Shown piece by piece: positions 7,585 through 16,743 of a stretch of DNA of 64,000 nt; position 1 is the stretch's first letter; each line of letters opens with the position of its first letter. The notes under the pieces are model-generated. The model was not told the DNA's origin. It made no database searches and saw only the letters and a program-made list of their open reading frames with translations. The stretch spans positions 1 to 64,000 of the forward strand of contig JAZROD010000058.1 of NCBI GenBank assembly GCA_045648505.1, given 5' to 3'. A program made the position numbers and the translations under genes. This DNA comes from RGIG8700 sp045648505 (GTDB taxonomy: Bacteria > Bacillota > Clostridia > RGIG6154).

Positions 7585-10500
7585 AATTAAATGGACAGAC
7601 GGGCAAAGAGATGCCATAAATCACCAAAATGGTTCAATGATTGTAACTGCTGCCGCAGGAAGCGGAAAAACTGCTGTTATTGTTGCAAGAGTTTTAAGAA
7701 TTATTAAAACTTGTGATATAGACAAGCTTATTATTGTTACCTTCACAAAAGCAACTGCAAGACAGATGCTAGAAAAAATTGCTGAAGGCTTGACAAAAGC
7801 CATTGCCGACGAAAATACCTCCAAAGAAGATAAGATAAATTATCAAAGACAGCTTCTTCTTCTGCCCGGTGCAAATGTCTGCACAATGCACTCCTTTTGT
7901 ATGCGTCTTTTGAAAGAGAATTTTGATAAGCTTGAAATCCCATCAAGCTTTGATTTGTGTGACGATGCAAGCAAAAAGATAATTTTTGCAGAGGCATTGG
8001 ATGAATTGTTTGAAGAATGTTATCAGGAAGAAGATTTCAAGGCATTTGCAGGAAAATTTGTAACATCAAAAGCAGATAAGGTTGAAGATTATGTTACGAA
8101 GCTCTATCAGGCGTCAAAAAAATCTCCTTTCCCTGAAAAATGGCTTGAAATGGTGGAAAAAAGCTATGAAGATTATAAAAATTCTTTATGGTACAAATAT
8201 TATTTAAATGATATCTGTGAGAGAATATCAGAAGCGGTAAAGCAGTACAGAGAGTTTGTTTTCAGCTATGTGGAAGGCTTTGATGATTTTCCTGAAGCCA
8301 TACAGCTTGTGGAAAGCGATACAAGTCAGTTTATGGGCATAACAAAGGAAAGCACATATTCACAGGTTTACGAAGTATTATTAAAGCCTTATTTTGTTAC
8401 ACTGGACCGTGCAATAAATAAAAAAGACCCTGATAAAAATGTGTCGGAAGCAAGAAAAGCTTTTAAAGGGGCTATTGAAAAAATCAGGCTCAACCTTTCT
8501 GAAGAAGAGCTTGAAAGCTTTATGAAGTCGCAGACAAAAAACATAAAAATGCTTGTTTCTCTTGCAAAAAGACTTGATGAAAAATTCAAAGATAAAAAAT
8601 TACAGGCTTCAAAGTTTGAATATGATGACCTTGAGCATTATGCCATAAAGCTTTTGTGTGATGAAGACGGAAATCCTACAGAACTTGCGAAAGAAATTGC
8701 TCAGGAATATGAAGAAATAATAATAGACGAGTATCAGGACACAAACGATATTCAGGAAACTATTTTCGGTGCGGTTTCAAAAAACAAGCAGAATCTTTTT
8801 ATGGTGGGCGATATGAAGCAGAGTATTTACAGCTTCAGAAACACCGCTCCTGAACTTTTTGTCAATAAGGCAAAGGCATATTCAAAAGGTGATGGTGGTA
8901 CAAGAAGTGTTTTAAGCCATAATTTCAGAAGCCGTAAAAATATTCTTGATTTTGTAAACTTTGTTTTTGAAAATATAATGAGCGTTGAAGCAGGCGAAGT
9001 GGAATACGATGCGGACGAAAAGCTTAATTTCGGCAACAAAGATTACAAGGATGAAGATGACCCAAGCGTGGACCTTTATGTTACTGAAACAATAGAAGGA
9101 ATCAGTAAATTAGAGGTGCAGACCTGTAAAATTGCCGAGATTATTGAAGATATAATTGAAAATCAGTATGTTACTGATAAGTCAGGGGAAAGAAGAAAAG
9201 CAAAATACAGCGATATCTGTGTTCTTTCAAGAAGGTCAACAAATCCTATTCCAAAAATGGCGCAGATACTCACAAAGCTTGGGATTCCTGTTTACAGTAA
9301 TACAAAGGGCGATATGTTCCTTGAAACCTATGAGGTTTCTCTGGTGATTTCATTTATGAAAATTCTTGATAATCCTTATCAGGATATTCCACTTGTGACA
9401 GTATTAAGAAGCCCTGTTTATAATATTTCTGACCATACTCTGACAGAAATAAGCAAAAACGGTAAAGGAAGCTTTTACGAAAAGCTTTTAAGAAGCAAGG
9501 AAGAAATCAAGGAATTAAGCTTCTTTTTCAATGATTTCAACACCCTTAAAAATATGTGCAGAGTTGCAAAATGCGGAGAAATTATAAGTCATATTTTAAA
9601 TAATATGGGTGTTATGGATTTTATTTCCAATATGCCCGGCGGTGAGCAGAGAAGATTAAACCTTGAATATCTTAAAAAATATGCCTGGGAATTTGAAACA
9701 GATGTCAAGAAAAGTGTTTATGAGTTTGTTAATTATGTAACAGAGCTTAACAAGGTTTCAGGGGATGTGAAAGCACCAAAATATATGCCTGAAGGCGTTG
9801 ATGCGGTAACTCTTTTAAGTATGCATGCAAGTAAAGGTCTTGAATACCCTGTGGTTATTATTGAAGGTCTTGAAGGTAATATTGAGGGCAAAAGAGAAGA
9901 CGGTGATGTAAGAGTTGAAAAAAATCTTGGTTTTGGTTTCAGTCTTATGGATGCAGAAAACTTCAGGAAAATATCTTCGCCAGTTACAGATGCAATAAAA
10001 GTATATTTAAAACAAAAGCTTATTTCTGAAGAAATGAGAGTTCTTTATGTTGCCATGACAAGAGCAAAAGAAAAGCTTATTTTAGTGGGCAGTGCAGAGG
10101 AAAAAGACCTTGTTAAATATATTTCAAGGGGCGTGTTCTTCAGAGAAGAAATTGCACCTGAATTTGTTAAAAAAGCAGACAGTATGCTTGCTTTTGTGCT
10201 TATGGGATGTGCAAAGCTTGAAGCCTTTAACACAAACCCTTACACAGAGGACGGCATAACTCCCCATAAAGTGAAAAATGATATAAAATTCTGCTTCAAA
10301 AGACAAAGCTTTGAACAGTTTACAGACGAACAGGTTGAAAAAGAGGAAGAAAAAGAGATTCAGGCAACAGAAAATCCTGAAGTTAACAGAAGGCTTGAAT
10401 ATGAATATGATTTAAGCACAAGATTTTATACAAAGTATTCTGTTTCAGACCTTAAAAAGCTTGGTGGAGAAGAGATTAATCCATACTTTGAAAAGCTTTC

Positions 10501-10966
10501 GCCATTGTTTGAAGAAGAAATGTCGGGTGCTGAAAGAGGAACATCAATCCACAAGATTTTTGAAGAGATTGATGCAAAAAAGGTAACCGATATAGAAAGC
10601 ATCAAAGAATATGTAAAAGACATTCCTGCAGAAGAAATTTACGGTTTTTATGTTTCCGAAATAGGCGAAAGGCTTAAACAAAGCAACGAAATCTATAAGG
10701 AAGAGCCGTTTATTATCAGCGAAGAAAAAGACGGAAGCGAAATTCTTGTTCAGGGTGTTATAGACTGTTATTTCAAAGACGGTGATAAGTATGTTATTGT
10801 AGATTTCAAGTCGGACAGAATAACTCCTGCAAACAGAGAAGAAAGAATAGAAATGTATAAAATTCAGCTTGAGTATTATAAAAAAGCTGTTAAAAAAATC
10901 CACAATACAGAGAATGTGGAAAGTTATCTCTATTTTACAAAAACAAAAGAAACAATAAGAGTATAA
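7577..10966 (+). CDS. addA: ATP-dependent helicase/nuclease subunit AddA
   Basis: AddA is the UvrD-type 3'-5' helicase and second nuclease of AddAB (1129 aa). Helicase motifs appear in order: I AAAGSGKT (residues 25-32), II DEYQDTN, III GDMKQSIYSFR, IV HNFRSRKN, V LLSMHASKGLEYP and VI VAMTRAKEKL. The C-terminal RecB-type nuclease motif is VIVDFKSDR. The start ATG lies inside the addB 3' end behind a GGAGGAGG site. The gene directly precedes a RAYT remnant that begins 36 nt downstream. No terminator is visible between them. Confidence 0.96.
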   Translation: MAEIKWTDGQRDAINHQNGSMIVTAAAGSGKTAVIVARVLRIIKTCDIDKLIIVTFTKATARQMLEKIAEGLTKAIADENTSKEDKINYQRQLLLLPGANVCTMHSFCMRLLKENFDKLEIPSSFDLCDDASKKIIFAEALDELFEECYQEEDFKAFAGKFVTSKADKVEDYVTKLYQASKKSPFPEKWLEMVEKSYEDYKNSLWYKYYLNDICERISEAVKQYREFVFSYVEGFDDFPEAIQLVESDTSQFMGITKESTYSQVYEVLLKPYFVTLDRAINKKDPDKNVSEARKAFKGAIEKIRLNLSEEELESFMKSQTKNIKMLVSLAKRLDEKFKDKKLQASKFEYDDLEHYAIKLLCDEDGNPTELAKEIAQEYEEIIIDEYQDTNDIQETIFGAVSKNKQNLFMVGDMKQSIYSFRNTAPELFVNKAKAYSKGDGGTRSVLSHNFRSRKNILDFVNFVFENIMSVEAGEVEYDADEKLNFGNKDYKDEDDPSVDLYVTETIEGISKLEVQTCKIAEIIEDIIENQYVTDKSGERRKAKYSDICVLSRRSTNPIPKMAQILTKLGIPVYSNTKGDMFLETYEVSLVISFMKILDNPYQDIPLVTVLRSPVYNISDHTLTEISKNGKGSFYEKLLRSKEEIKELSFFFNDFNTLKNMCRVAKCGEIISHILNNMGVMDFISNMPGGEQRRLNLEYLKKYAWEFETDVKKSVYEFVNYVTELNKVSGDVKAPKYMPEGVDAVTLLSMHASKGLEYPVVIIEGLEGNIEGKREDGDVRVEKNLGFGFSLMDAENFRKISSPVTDAIKVYLKQKLISEEMRVLYVAMTRAKEKLILVGSAEEKDLVKYISRGVFFREEIAPEFVKKADSMLAFVLMGCAKLEAFNTNPYTEDGITPHKVKNDIKFCFKRQSFEQFTDEQVEKEEEKEIQATENPEVNRRLEYEYDLSTRFYTKYSVSDLKKLGGEEINPYFEKLSPLFEEEMSGAERGTSIHKIFEEIDAKKVTDIESIKEYVKDIPAEEIYGFYVSEIGERLKQSNEIYKEEPFIISEEKDGSEILVQGVIDCYFKDGDKYVIVDFKSDRITPANREERIEMYKIQLEYYKKAVKKIHNTENVESYLYFTKTKETIRV

Positions 10967-11119
10967 TAAATGCAATTTTTAAGTGCTTTCAGGGGAAATA
11001 TTATGGATTTACCAAAACGAAAACCTACAAGGTTAAAAGGATATGATTATTCTCAAAGCGGTGCATATTTTATTACAATATGCACACAAAACAGAGAACA
11101 GTTTTTTGAAATGGAAAAT

Positions 11120-11146
11120 GTAGGGAACGACCTATGTGTCGTTCCG
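11120..11146 (+). repeat. REP palindrome inside RAYT (forward copy)
   Basis: A GTAG tetranucleotide followed by a perfect 8-bp stem GGAACGAC/GTCGTTCC, the classic REP layout. It is paired with an inverted copy at 11264-11290 (25 of 27 bases identical). It is translated in frame as part of the RAYT (VGNDLCVVPPE). Confidence 0.85.
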
Positions 11147-11263
11147 CCTGAACAAAACAGAATTATTCATAAATGGCTAAAAGAAACAGAAAATAAATTT
11201 GATAACATAAAAATAGATAAATATGTTATATGCCTAACCATATTCATATTATCGTTATAATTA

Positions 11264-11290
11264 CGGAACGACACGCAGGTCGTTCCCTAC
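11264..11290 (-). repeat. REP palindrome inside RAYT (inverted copy)
   Basis: The reverse complement begins GTAG and carries the GGAACGAC/GTCGTTCC stem. It differs from the forward copy at two adjacent loop bases only. Confidence 0.85.
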
Positions 11291-11497
11291 AAGATGTAAT
11301 GCGATGGTTTGAAACAATGGCTACAAATGAATATATTCGCAATGTTAAAAATGGTATATTGAAACCATTTGACAAGAGATTGTTTCAAAAGTCATTCCAC
11401 GACCATATAATTCGCGGAGAAAAAGATTATCAGAAAATATGGGAATACATAGACACAAATCCTTTGAAATGGGAACTGGATTGTTTTTATAATGAAA

Positions 11498-11527
11498 AAA
11501 GGTCGTAGCAAAATTGCTACGACCTTT
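11498..11527. terminator. bidirectional terminator between RAYT and nhaC-like gene
   Basis: A 13-14 bp perfect stem AAAGGTCGTAGCA/TGCTACGACCTTT with A/T runs on both sides. It serves converging genes. Confidence 0.85.
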
Positions 11528-11533
11528 AATATT

Positions 11534-13123
11534 TTATGCTTTCGCTGTTAATTTTTTTATAACTGCAAGAACTAAAACTGTAATTACAACAAACAATGGA
11601 AGAACAATGTAAACATTCTGAACAAAGCCTGCAACGATGTATGCGAAGAATGAAATCGCCGCAACTGTTATTGCATAAGGAATCTGTGTTGAAACGTGTG
11701 AAATATGGTCACACTGTGCACCTGCAGATGACATAATTGTTGTATCTGAAATTGGTGAGCAATGGTCACCGCAAACAGCACCTGCAAGACAAGCAGACAT
11801 ACCGATAATCATAAGCTCTGAATCTCCAGGGAAGATTGCAGTTACGATAGGAATCAAGATACCAAAGGTTCCCCATGATGTACCTGTTGAGAATGCGAGG
11901 AAGCATGCAACAAGGAATATAATTGCAGGCAAGAAGTTTGCAAGGCCTGCTGCCGCTGACTTCATAAGCATATCAACATATTCTGCAGCACCAAGAAGTC
12001 CTGTCATATTTTTAAGAGCTGTAGCAAATGTTAAGATTAAGATTGCAGGAACCATTGCATTGAAGCCTTTTGGAATGCTTTCCATAGCTTCTTTGAATGT
12101 GATAACTTTTCTTAAAAGGAGATAGATGATTGTAACGATAAGAGCAATAATTCCGCCCCAAGGGAGACCAACTGTTGCATCTGTGTTACCAAAAGCATCC
12201 ACAAAGTTTGAACCTGCGAAGAATCCGCCAACATAAAGAAGTGCTAAAACGCAGATAATAATAAGAACTACAACCGGTAAAATAAGGTCTAAAACAATAC
12301 CTTTTGTATTAACTTCTTCCTCTTCGCCTGCATCAACTTTAACAGTTGTGAAAAGGTCGCCATTTAAAAGAGCATTGTTTTCGTGCTTTTTCATAGGACC
12401 GAAATCAAATTTCATAACTGTGATAGCTACGATGAATACTAAAGTTAAAAGTGAATAGAAGTTATAAGGAATAGCTCTGATGAAAAGTTCAATTCCGCTA
12501 TAGCCTGTACCTTCTGTGAATTCTGAAACTGCTGCTGCCCATGAAGAAATAGGTGCAATCATACAAATTGGTGCTGCTGTTGCATCAATTAAGAATGCAA
12601 GCTTTGCTCTTGAAATCTTATGTGCATCTGTAACAGGACGCATAACTGAACCAACTGTTAAACAGTTAAAGTAGTCATCAATAAAAATAAGTACGCCAAG
12701 AATGAATGTGGCAAGAGCCGCACCTGTTCTTGTTTTGATGTTCTTTTCTGCCCATCTTCCGAAAGCAGCACTACCGCCTGCTTTGTTGATTAAGGCAACC
12801 ATTGCACCAAGTACTACAAGGAAAATGAAAATACCTGCAGTACCTGAAACTGCTTCAATAAGACCATTGTTTAAAACATAGTCAAATGCTGCAACAGGTT
12901 TAAAGTCTGCCGCAAATAAACCGCCAAGTAAAATTCCCACGAAAAGTGATGAATATACTTCCTTTGTTATAAGGGCAAGACCGATAGCAACAACAGGCGG
13001 AATAAGTGCCCAGAATGTTGCAAAGTAGGATGATACTGCTTCCGCTTCTTCAGCAAGCCCAAGCATTGGGAACAAAAGTGCGAAGATAAAAGCAAAAACA
13101 GAAGCTTTTGTTAATTTTCTCAT
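11534..13123 (-). CDS. NhaC family Na+/H+ antiporter
   Basis: An integral membrane protein of 529 aa in the NhaC superfamily (COG1757), expected to exchange Na+ for protons or organic acids at the cytoplasmic membrane. About 11-12 hydrophobic segments are evident. Family-typical stretches include FIDDYFNCLTVGSVMRP and CGDHCSPISDTTIMSSAGAQCDH in the C-terminal half, with acidic residues inside membrane segments. The start ATG 13123 (MRKLTK) follows GAAGGAG. An upstream in-frame start is rejected because it lies before that site. Sodium exchange would fit with the ion-pumping Rnf complex nearby, although the substrate is not proven. Confidence 0.85.
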   Translation of the reverse strand: MRKLTKASVFAFIFALLFPMLGLAEEAEAVSSYFATFWALIPPVVAIGLALITKEVYSSLFVGILLGGLFAADFKPVAAFDYVLNNGLIEAVSGTAGIFIFLVVLGAMVALINKAGGSAAFGRWAEKNIKTRTGAALATFILGVLIFIDDYFNCLTVGSVMRPVTDAHKISRAKLAFLIDATAAPICMIAPISSWAAAVSEFTEGTGYSGIELFIRAIPYNFYSLLTLVFIVAITVMKFDFGPMKKHENNALLNGDLFTTVKVDAGEEEEVNTKGIVLDLILPVVVLIIICVLALLYVGGFFAGSNFVDAFGNTDATVGLPWGGIIALIVTIIYLLLRKVITFKEAMESIPKGFNAMVPAILILTFATALKNMTGLLGAAEYVDMLMKSAAAGLANFLPAIIFLVACFLAFSTGTSWGTFGILIPIVTAIFPGDSELMIIGMSACLAGAVCGDHCSPISDTTIMSSAGAQCDHISHVSTQIPYAITVAAISFFAYIVAGFVQNVYIVLPLFVVITVLVLAVIKKLTAKA

Positions 13124-13181
13124 ATCTTTTTTCTCCTTCATAATAAATTTCATATAAGAATATAACAAATATAACATAATA

Positions 13182-13208
13182 TTGACAAAAAATCAACTGA
13201 TTTGTCAA
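13182..13208. promoter_or_regulatory. inverted repeat in the nhaC/aspS divergent region
   Basis: TTGACAAA (13182-13189) and TTTGTCAA (13201-13208) form a palindrome over the predicted minus-strand promoter area (TTGTCA then TTATAT). It could be an operator or could simply reflect overlapping -35 elements. Confidence 0.35.
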
Positions 13209-13235
13209 AAAAATGCGAAGGGCCTTTGAATAAAG

Positions 13236-13264
13236 TTGACAAGAAGAGATAAAATTGATATAAT
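13236..13264 (+). promoter_or_regulatory. aspS promoter
   Basis: A perfect TTGACA (13236-13241), 17-bp spacer and perfect TATAAT (13259-13264). Confidence 0.88.
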
Positions 13265-13297
13265 TAGACGATTATTATTGATATAAAGGTGATGAAA

Positions 13298-15067
13298 ATG
13301 TTTCAGTCAAGAACTCATAATTGTAATGAATTAAGACTTGCTAACGTTGGAGAAAAAGTTACCATCGTTGGCTGGCTTGAAAATGTAAGAAAGGTAAGTA
13401 AAAATCTTGCTTTTTTAGTTATCCGTGATTTTTATGGTACAACACAGGCAGTTGTTGAAACAGAAGAAATTATGGAAATTATTGACTCTGTTAACTGCGA
13501 ATCAACAGTTTCAATCGAAGGTGTTGTAAGAGAGCGTTCAAGCAAAAATGCAAATCTTGCAACAGGTGAAATTGAAGTTGTTCCTGAAAAAATTGAAATA
13601 CTGGGCAAATGCAGATACAACGAACTTCCTTTTGAAATTAACCGTTCAAGAGAAGCAGATGAAAATGCCCGTCTTAAATACAGATATCTCGATTTAAGAA
13701 ATCCTGCAGTTAAAGAAAAAATTATTTTAAGATGTAATGTTGTTGCGGCGCTTCGAAATGCTATGACAGAGCAGGGCTTTTTAGAAATCACAACTCCGAT
13801 TTTAACAAGCTCATCTCCTGAAGGTGCAAGAGACTATCTTGTTCCATCAAGAAACCATCCTGGTAAGTTCTATGCACTTCCTCAGGCTCCACAGCAGTTT
13901 AAGCAGATTTTAATGACATCTGGCTTTGATAAATATTTCCAGATTGCTCCTTGCTTCAGAGATGAAGACGCAAGAGCAGACCGTTCACCGGGCGAATTCT
14001 ATCAGCTTGATATGGAAATGGCTTTCGCATCACAGGACGATGTATTCTCTGTAATCGAAACCGTTCTTCCACCTGTGTTTGAAAAGTTCGGAACTTATGA
14101 CAGAGCATCAAAAGCTCCTTTTGTAAGAATTCCTTTCAAAGAATCTATGGAAAAATACGGTTCAGATAAACCTGACCTCAGAATTGACCTTGAGCTTACA
14201 GATGTTACAGAGCTTTTAGGCGATTGCGGATTTGAACCATTTAAAAATAACACAGTTAAAGCTGTTGTTGTTGATGAATTCACACAGACAAGAAAATTCA
14301 TTGATAAAATCGTTGCAGATGCAGAAGTTTTAACAGGCAACAAAACATACTGGTTCAAAATTGATGAAACAGGTGCAGTTGTTGGTGGTATTTCTAAATT
14401 CCTTGCAGAAATTGATGTTATCGGCGCACTTAACTTAAAACCAAACACATTGGTAGCTTTAGCTTCAGGTGAAAAGCTTGTTGCACAGAAAACTGCAGGT
14501 GTATTAAGAAAACTTCTCGGTAATGCCTGCGATAATCACATTGACAGAGAATGTTATAAATTCTGCTGGATTGTTGATTTCCCAATGTATGAAATCGGCG
14601 AAGAATCAGGCGAGCTTGAATTCTGCCACAACCCATTCTCAATGCCACAGGGCGGTCTTGAAGCATTAAAAGAGGCAGAAGGCGATATGGAAAAAGCTCT
14701 TGCACTTAATGCTTATCAGTATGACCTTGTATGTAACGGTATTGAACTTTCATCAGGTGCGGTAAGAAACCACGACCCTGAAATTATGATTAAAGCCTTC
14801 CAGCTTGTTGGACTTGGCGAAGATGATGTTAAAGCTAAATTCCCTGCTATGTATAATGCATTCTGCTACGGTGCACCACCACACGCAGGTATTGCTCCTG
14901 GTGTTGACAGAATGGTTATGATACTTGCTGCAGAAGAAAGCATCAGAGAAATCATCCCATTCCCAATGAACAAACACGCTCAGGATATTATGATGGGCGC
15001 ACCTTCAGTTGTTGAAGACAAACAGCTTACAGATGTCCACATCAAAATCGCTGAAGAAAAAGAGTAA
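13298..15067 (+). CDS. aspS: aspartate-tRNA ligase
   Basis: Class IIb synthetase of 589 aa, the bacterial-type length that includes the GAD insertion. An N-terminal OB-fold anticodon domain (about residues 1-105) precedes the catalytic core. Motif 2 reads FRDEDARADR and motif 3 ends GVDRMVM. The likely start is ATG 13298 (MFQSRTHNC), 6-7 nt after AAAGGTG. The GTG at 13289 and ATG at 13292 are too close to that site. It has its own promoter and terminator. No T-box is seen upstream. Whether it is discriminating or also charges tRNA-Asn cannot be told from the window. Confidence 0.96.
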   Translation: MFQSRTHNCNELRLANVGEKVTIVGWLENVRKVSKNLAFLVIRDFYGTTQAVVETEEIMEIIDSVNCESTVSIEGVVRERSSKNANLATGEIEVVPEKIEILGKCRYNELPFEINRSREADENARLKYRYLDLRNPAVKEKIILRCNVVAALRNAMTEQGFLEITTPILTSSSPEGARDYLVPSRNHPGKFYALPQAPQQFKQILMTSGFDKYFQIAPCFRDEDARADRSPGEFYQLDMEMAFASQDDVFSVIETVLPPVFEKFGTYDRASKAPFVRIPFKESMEKYGSDKPDLRIDLELTDVTELLGDCGFEPFKNNTVKAVVVDEFTQTRKFIDKIVADAEVLTGNKTYWFKIDETGAVVGGISKFLAEIDVIGALNLKPNTLVALASGEKLVAQKTAGVLRKLLGNACDNHIDRECYKFCWIVDFPMYEIGEESGELEFCHNPFSMPQGGLEALKEAEGDMEKALALNAYQYDLVCNGIELSSGAVRNHDPEIMIKAFQLVGLGEDDVKAKFPAMYNAFCYGAPPHAGIAPGVDRMVMILAAEESIREIIPFPMNKHAQDIMMGAPSVVEDKQLTDVHIKIAEEKE

Positions 15068-15081
15068 TGTTTATAACAAAC

Positions 15082-15114
15082 AAAACGATGTTAGTTTCTA
15101 ACATCGTTTTTTTG
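15082..15114 (+). terminator. aspS terminator
   Basis: A stem AAACGATGTTAG/CTAACATCGTTT with a 3-nt loop and a T-run. Confidence 0.9.
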
Positions 15115-15193
15115 TTTATTTTCACAAGGTGAATACCAATGTAACAACACTACAGAAATACTTAATTTTTCTTTAAAATAAGGGCTTTTTTGC

Positions 15194-15222
15194 TTGTATA
15201 ATTTTACAAAATATGCTATAAT
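15194..15222 (+). promoter_or_regulatory. rnf operon promoter
   Basis: TTGTAT (15194-15199), 17-bp spacer, TATAAT (15217-15222). Confidence 0.75.
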
Positions 15223-15266
15223 CTTTAATAAGTATGGAATATAAAAACCGGGGGGTTATTATAAAA

Positions 15267-16598
15267 ATGTTAAAAACTTTCAGAGGCGGTATTCATCCAC
15301 CTGAAAAAAAAGAAAAAACAGAAATGCTTCCTTCTCTCCCTATTTCTCCGGGCGATGAAGTGATTATTCCTTTAAGACAGCATATAGGTGCACCTTGTGA
15401 CCCATTGGTTGCAGTTGGTGATTATGTTTATATGGGTCAGAAAATCGGTGAAAGCACATCTTTCGTTTCTGCGCCTGTTCACTCTTCTGTTTCGGGTACA
15501 GTTAAGGCTATTAAACCATATCCGCACCCAACCGGCGGAGAATGTATGAGCATTATTATTGAAAATGACAGAAAAGATGCTCTCGCAGAAGGAATCACAC
15601 CTTTCACACTTGACCTTTTCCCGAATAAGGTTAAAGAATATGTGGATAATCTTGATCCGAAAGAGATTGTTGCCAAGGTAAAAGAAGCAGGTATAACAGG
15701 TATGGGCGGTGCGTCCTTCCCTCTCCATGTTAAGCTTTCTCCACCACCGGGAACAGAGATTGACACAATCGTTTTAAACGGTGCAGAATGTGAGCCTTAT
15801 TTAACATCAGACCACAGAGCTATGCTTGAACATCCAAAGCTTATTATCTGCGGTGCTTTAATGATAAGAAAAGCAGTTGGCGCAAAGAAAATCTTAATGG
15901 CTATTGAAAACAATAAGCCTGATGCAATTGCTCTTATGAAAACACTTCTTAAGGACTATGAAGATTTTGAAGTGGTTGTTCTTAAAACAAAATATCCACA
16001 GGGTAGTGAAAAACAGCTTATAAATGCGGTTTGCGGAAGACAGGTTCCATCAGGCGGACTTCCATCTGCAGTAGGGGTTGTTGTTTCAAATGTAGACACC
16101 TGTTCTGCAGTGGCAGATGCAGTTGTAAGAAATATGCCACTTATCAGAAGAAATGTTACGGTTTCAGGCAGTGCGGTTGCAAATCCTTCAAACCTTATTG
16201 CCAGAGTTGGTATGAAGTTTGACGAGCTTTTTGAAGCAGTTGACGGTCTTAAAGAAGCACCTGAAAAAATCATTATGGGTGGACCTATGATGGGTATGGC
16301 ACAGACACGAACAGATGTTCCTATGATTAAAGGTACATCAGGTATACTTGCACTTTCAAAGGCAGAAACCTACGGTGATAAAGAGGGCGACTGCGTTAAG
16401 TGCGGAAAATGTGTTGAAGTTTGTCCTATGCGACTTATGCCAAATGCTTTAACAACCTTTGCTATTGCAAAAGATGCTGAAAAATTAAAAGAGTATTTCA
16501 TTTTAGATTGTATGGAATGCGGTTCATGTACTTTCATCTGTCCACAGAAGAGATTTATTGTTCAGCACATTAAAAAAGGAAAAGCTTTGTTGAAATAA
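15267..16598 (+). CDS. rnfC: Rnf electron transport complex subunit C
   Basis: RnfC is the NADH-facing subunit of the ferredoxin:NAD+ oxidoreductase that couples electron flow to Na+ or H+ pumping. The protein is 443 aa: an N-terminal RnfC barrel beginning MLKTFRGGIHPPE, a nucleotide-binding Complex1_51K-like domain with the GMGGASFP glycine loop, an SLBB region, and two C-terminal [4Fe-4S] motifs (CVKCGKCVEVCP and CMECGSCTFICP). The start ATG 15267 is chosen over 15234 because the G-rich site GGGGGG lies just before it. It is first in rnfCDGEAB. A palindromic element (16604-16690) separates it from rnfD. Confidence 0.95.
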   Translation: MLKTFRGGIHPPEKKEKTEMLPSLPISPGDEVIIPLRQHIGAPCDPLVAVGDYVYMGQKIGESTSFVSAPVHSSVSGTVKAIKPYPHPTGGECMSIIIENDRKDALAEGITPFTLDLFPNKVKEYVDNLDPKEIVAKVKEAGITGMGGASFPLHVKLSPPPGTEIDTIVLNGAECEPYLTSDHRAMLEHPKLIICGALMIRKAVGAKKILMAIENNKPDAIALMKTLLKDYEDFEVVVLKTKYPQGSEKQLINAVCGRQVPSGGLPSAVGVVVSNVDTCSAVADAVVRNMPLIRRNVTVSGSAVANPSNLIARVGMKFDELFEAVDGLKEAPEKIIMGGPMMGMAQTRTDVPMIKGTSGILALSKAETYGDKEGDCVKCGKCVEVCPMRLMPNALTTFAIAKDAEKLKEYFILDCMECGSCTFICPQKRFIVQHIKKGKALLK

Positions 16599-16603
16599 TG
16601 GTT

Positions 16604-16690
16604 AATTTTCCGCATTTTGCACCTTTCCCCCTGCTCGTGTACACAAAAAGTACACCACGCAGAGGAAATGCACAAACTGCGAAAAATTTC
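16604..16690. repeat. palindromic interspersed element, copy A (type 1)
   Basis: An 87-bp imperfect palindrome centred on TGTACACAAAAAGTACA. The outer arms AATTTTCCGCA..GCAC and GCAC..TGCG.AAAATT pair. The inner arm contains the CCCCCTGC/GCAGAGG segment of type 1. It sits between rnfC and rnfD within the operon. Confidence 0.8.
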
Positions 16691-16743
16691 CACATTATTT
16701 GGTTAAGAGAAATGTTAACTTCCAAAATGAAAGGAAATAAATT

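Larger units (their letters stand above)
11003..11508 (+). pseudogene. REP-associated tyrosine transposase (RAYT, Y1_Tnp), frameshifted
   Basis: RAYTs are single-copy HUH-superfamily transposases thought to mobilise REP palindromes. The N-terminal half (LPKRKPTRLKGYDYSQSGAY..ITICT) reads from ATG 11003 behind AGGGG. The HUH segment MPNHIHII and the C-terminal helix with the expected tyrosine (DYQKIWEYIDTNPLKW) lie in another frame from about 11230. Restoring one A near 11230 (GTTATA-ATGCCT instead of GTTATATGCCT) joins the halves into one about 168-aa protein. It is therefore a recent single-base pseudogene unless recoded. Two inverted REP palindromes lie inside the ORF. A near-identical N- and C-terminus is found in the deleted RAYT at 54471. 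Confidence 0.85.

Noticed and set aside
13432..13791. 119-codon antisense ORF inside aspS
   Set aside because: It has no ribosome binding site or recognisable domain and is explained by aspS codon structure. The same holds for the other long antisense frames over gapA, serS, rnfC and nrdD.
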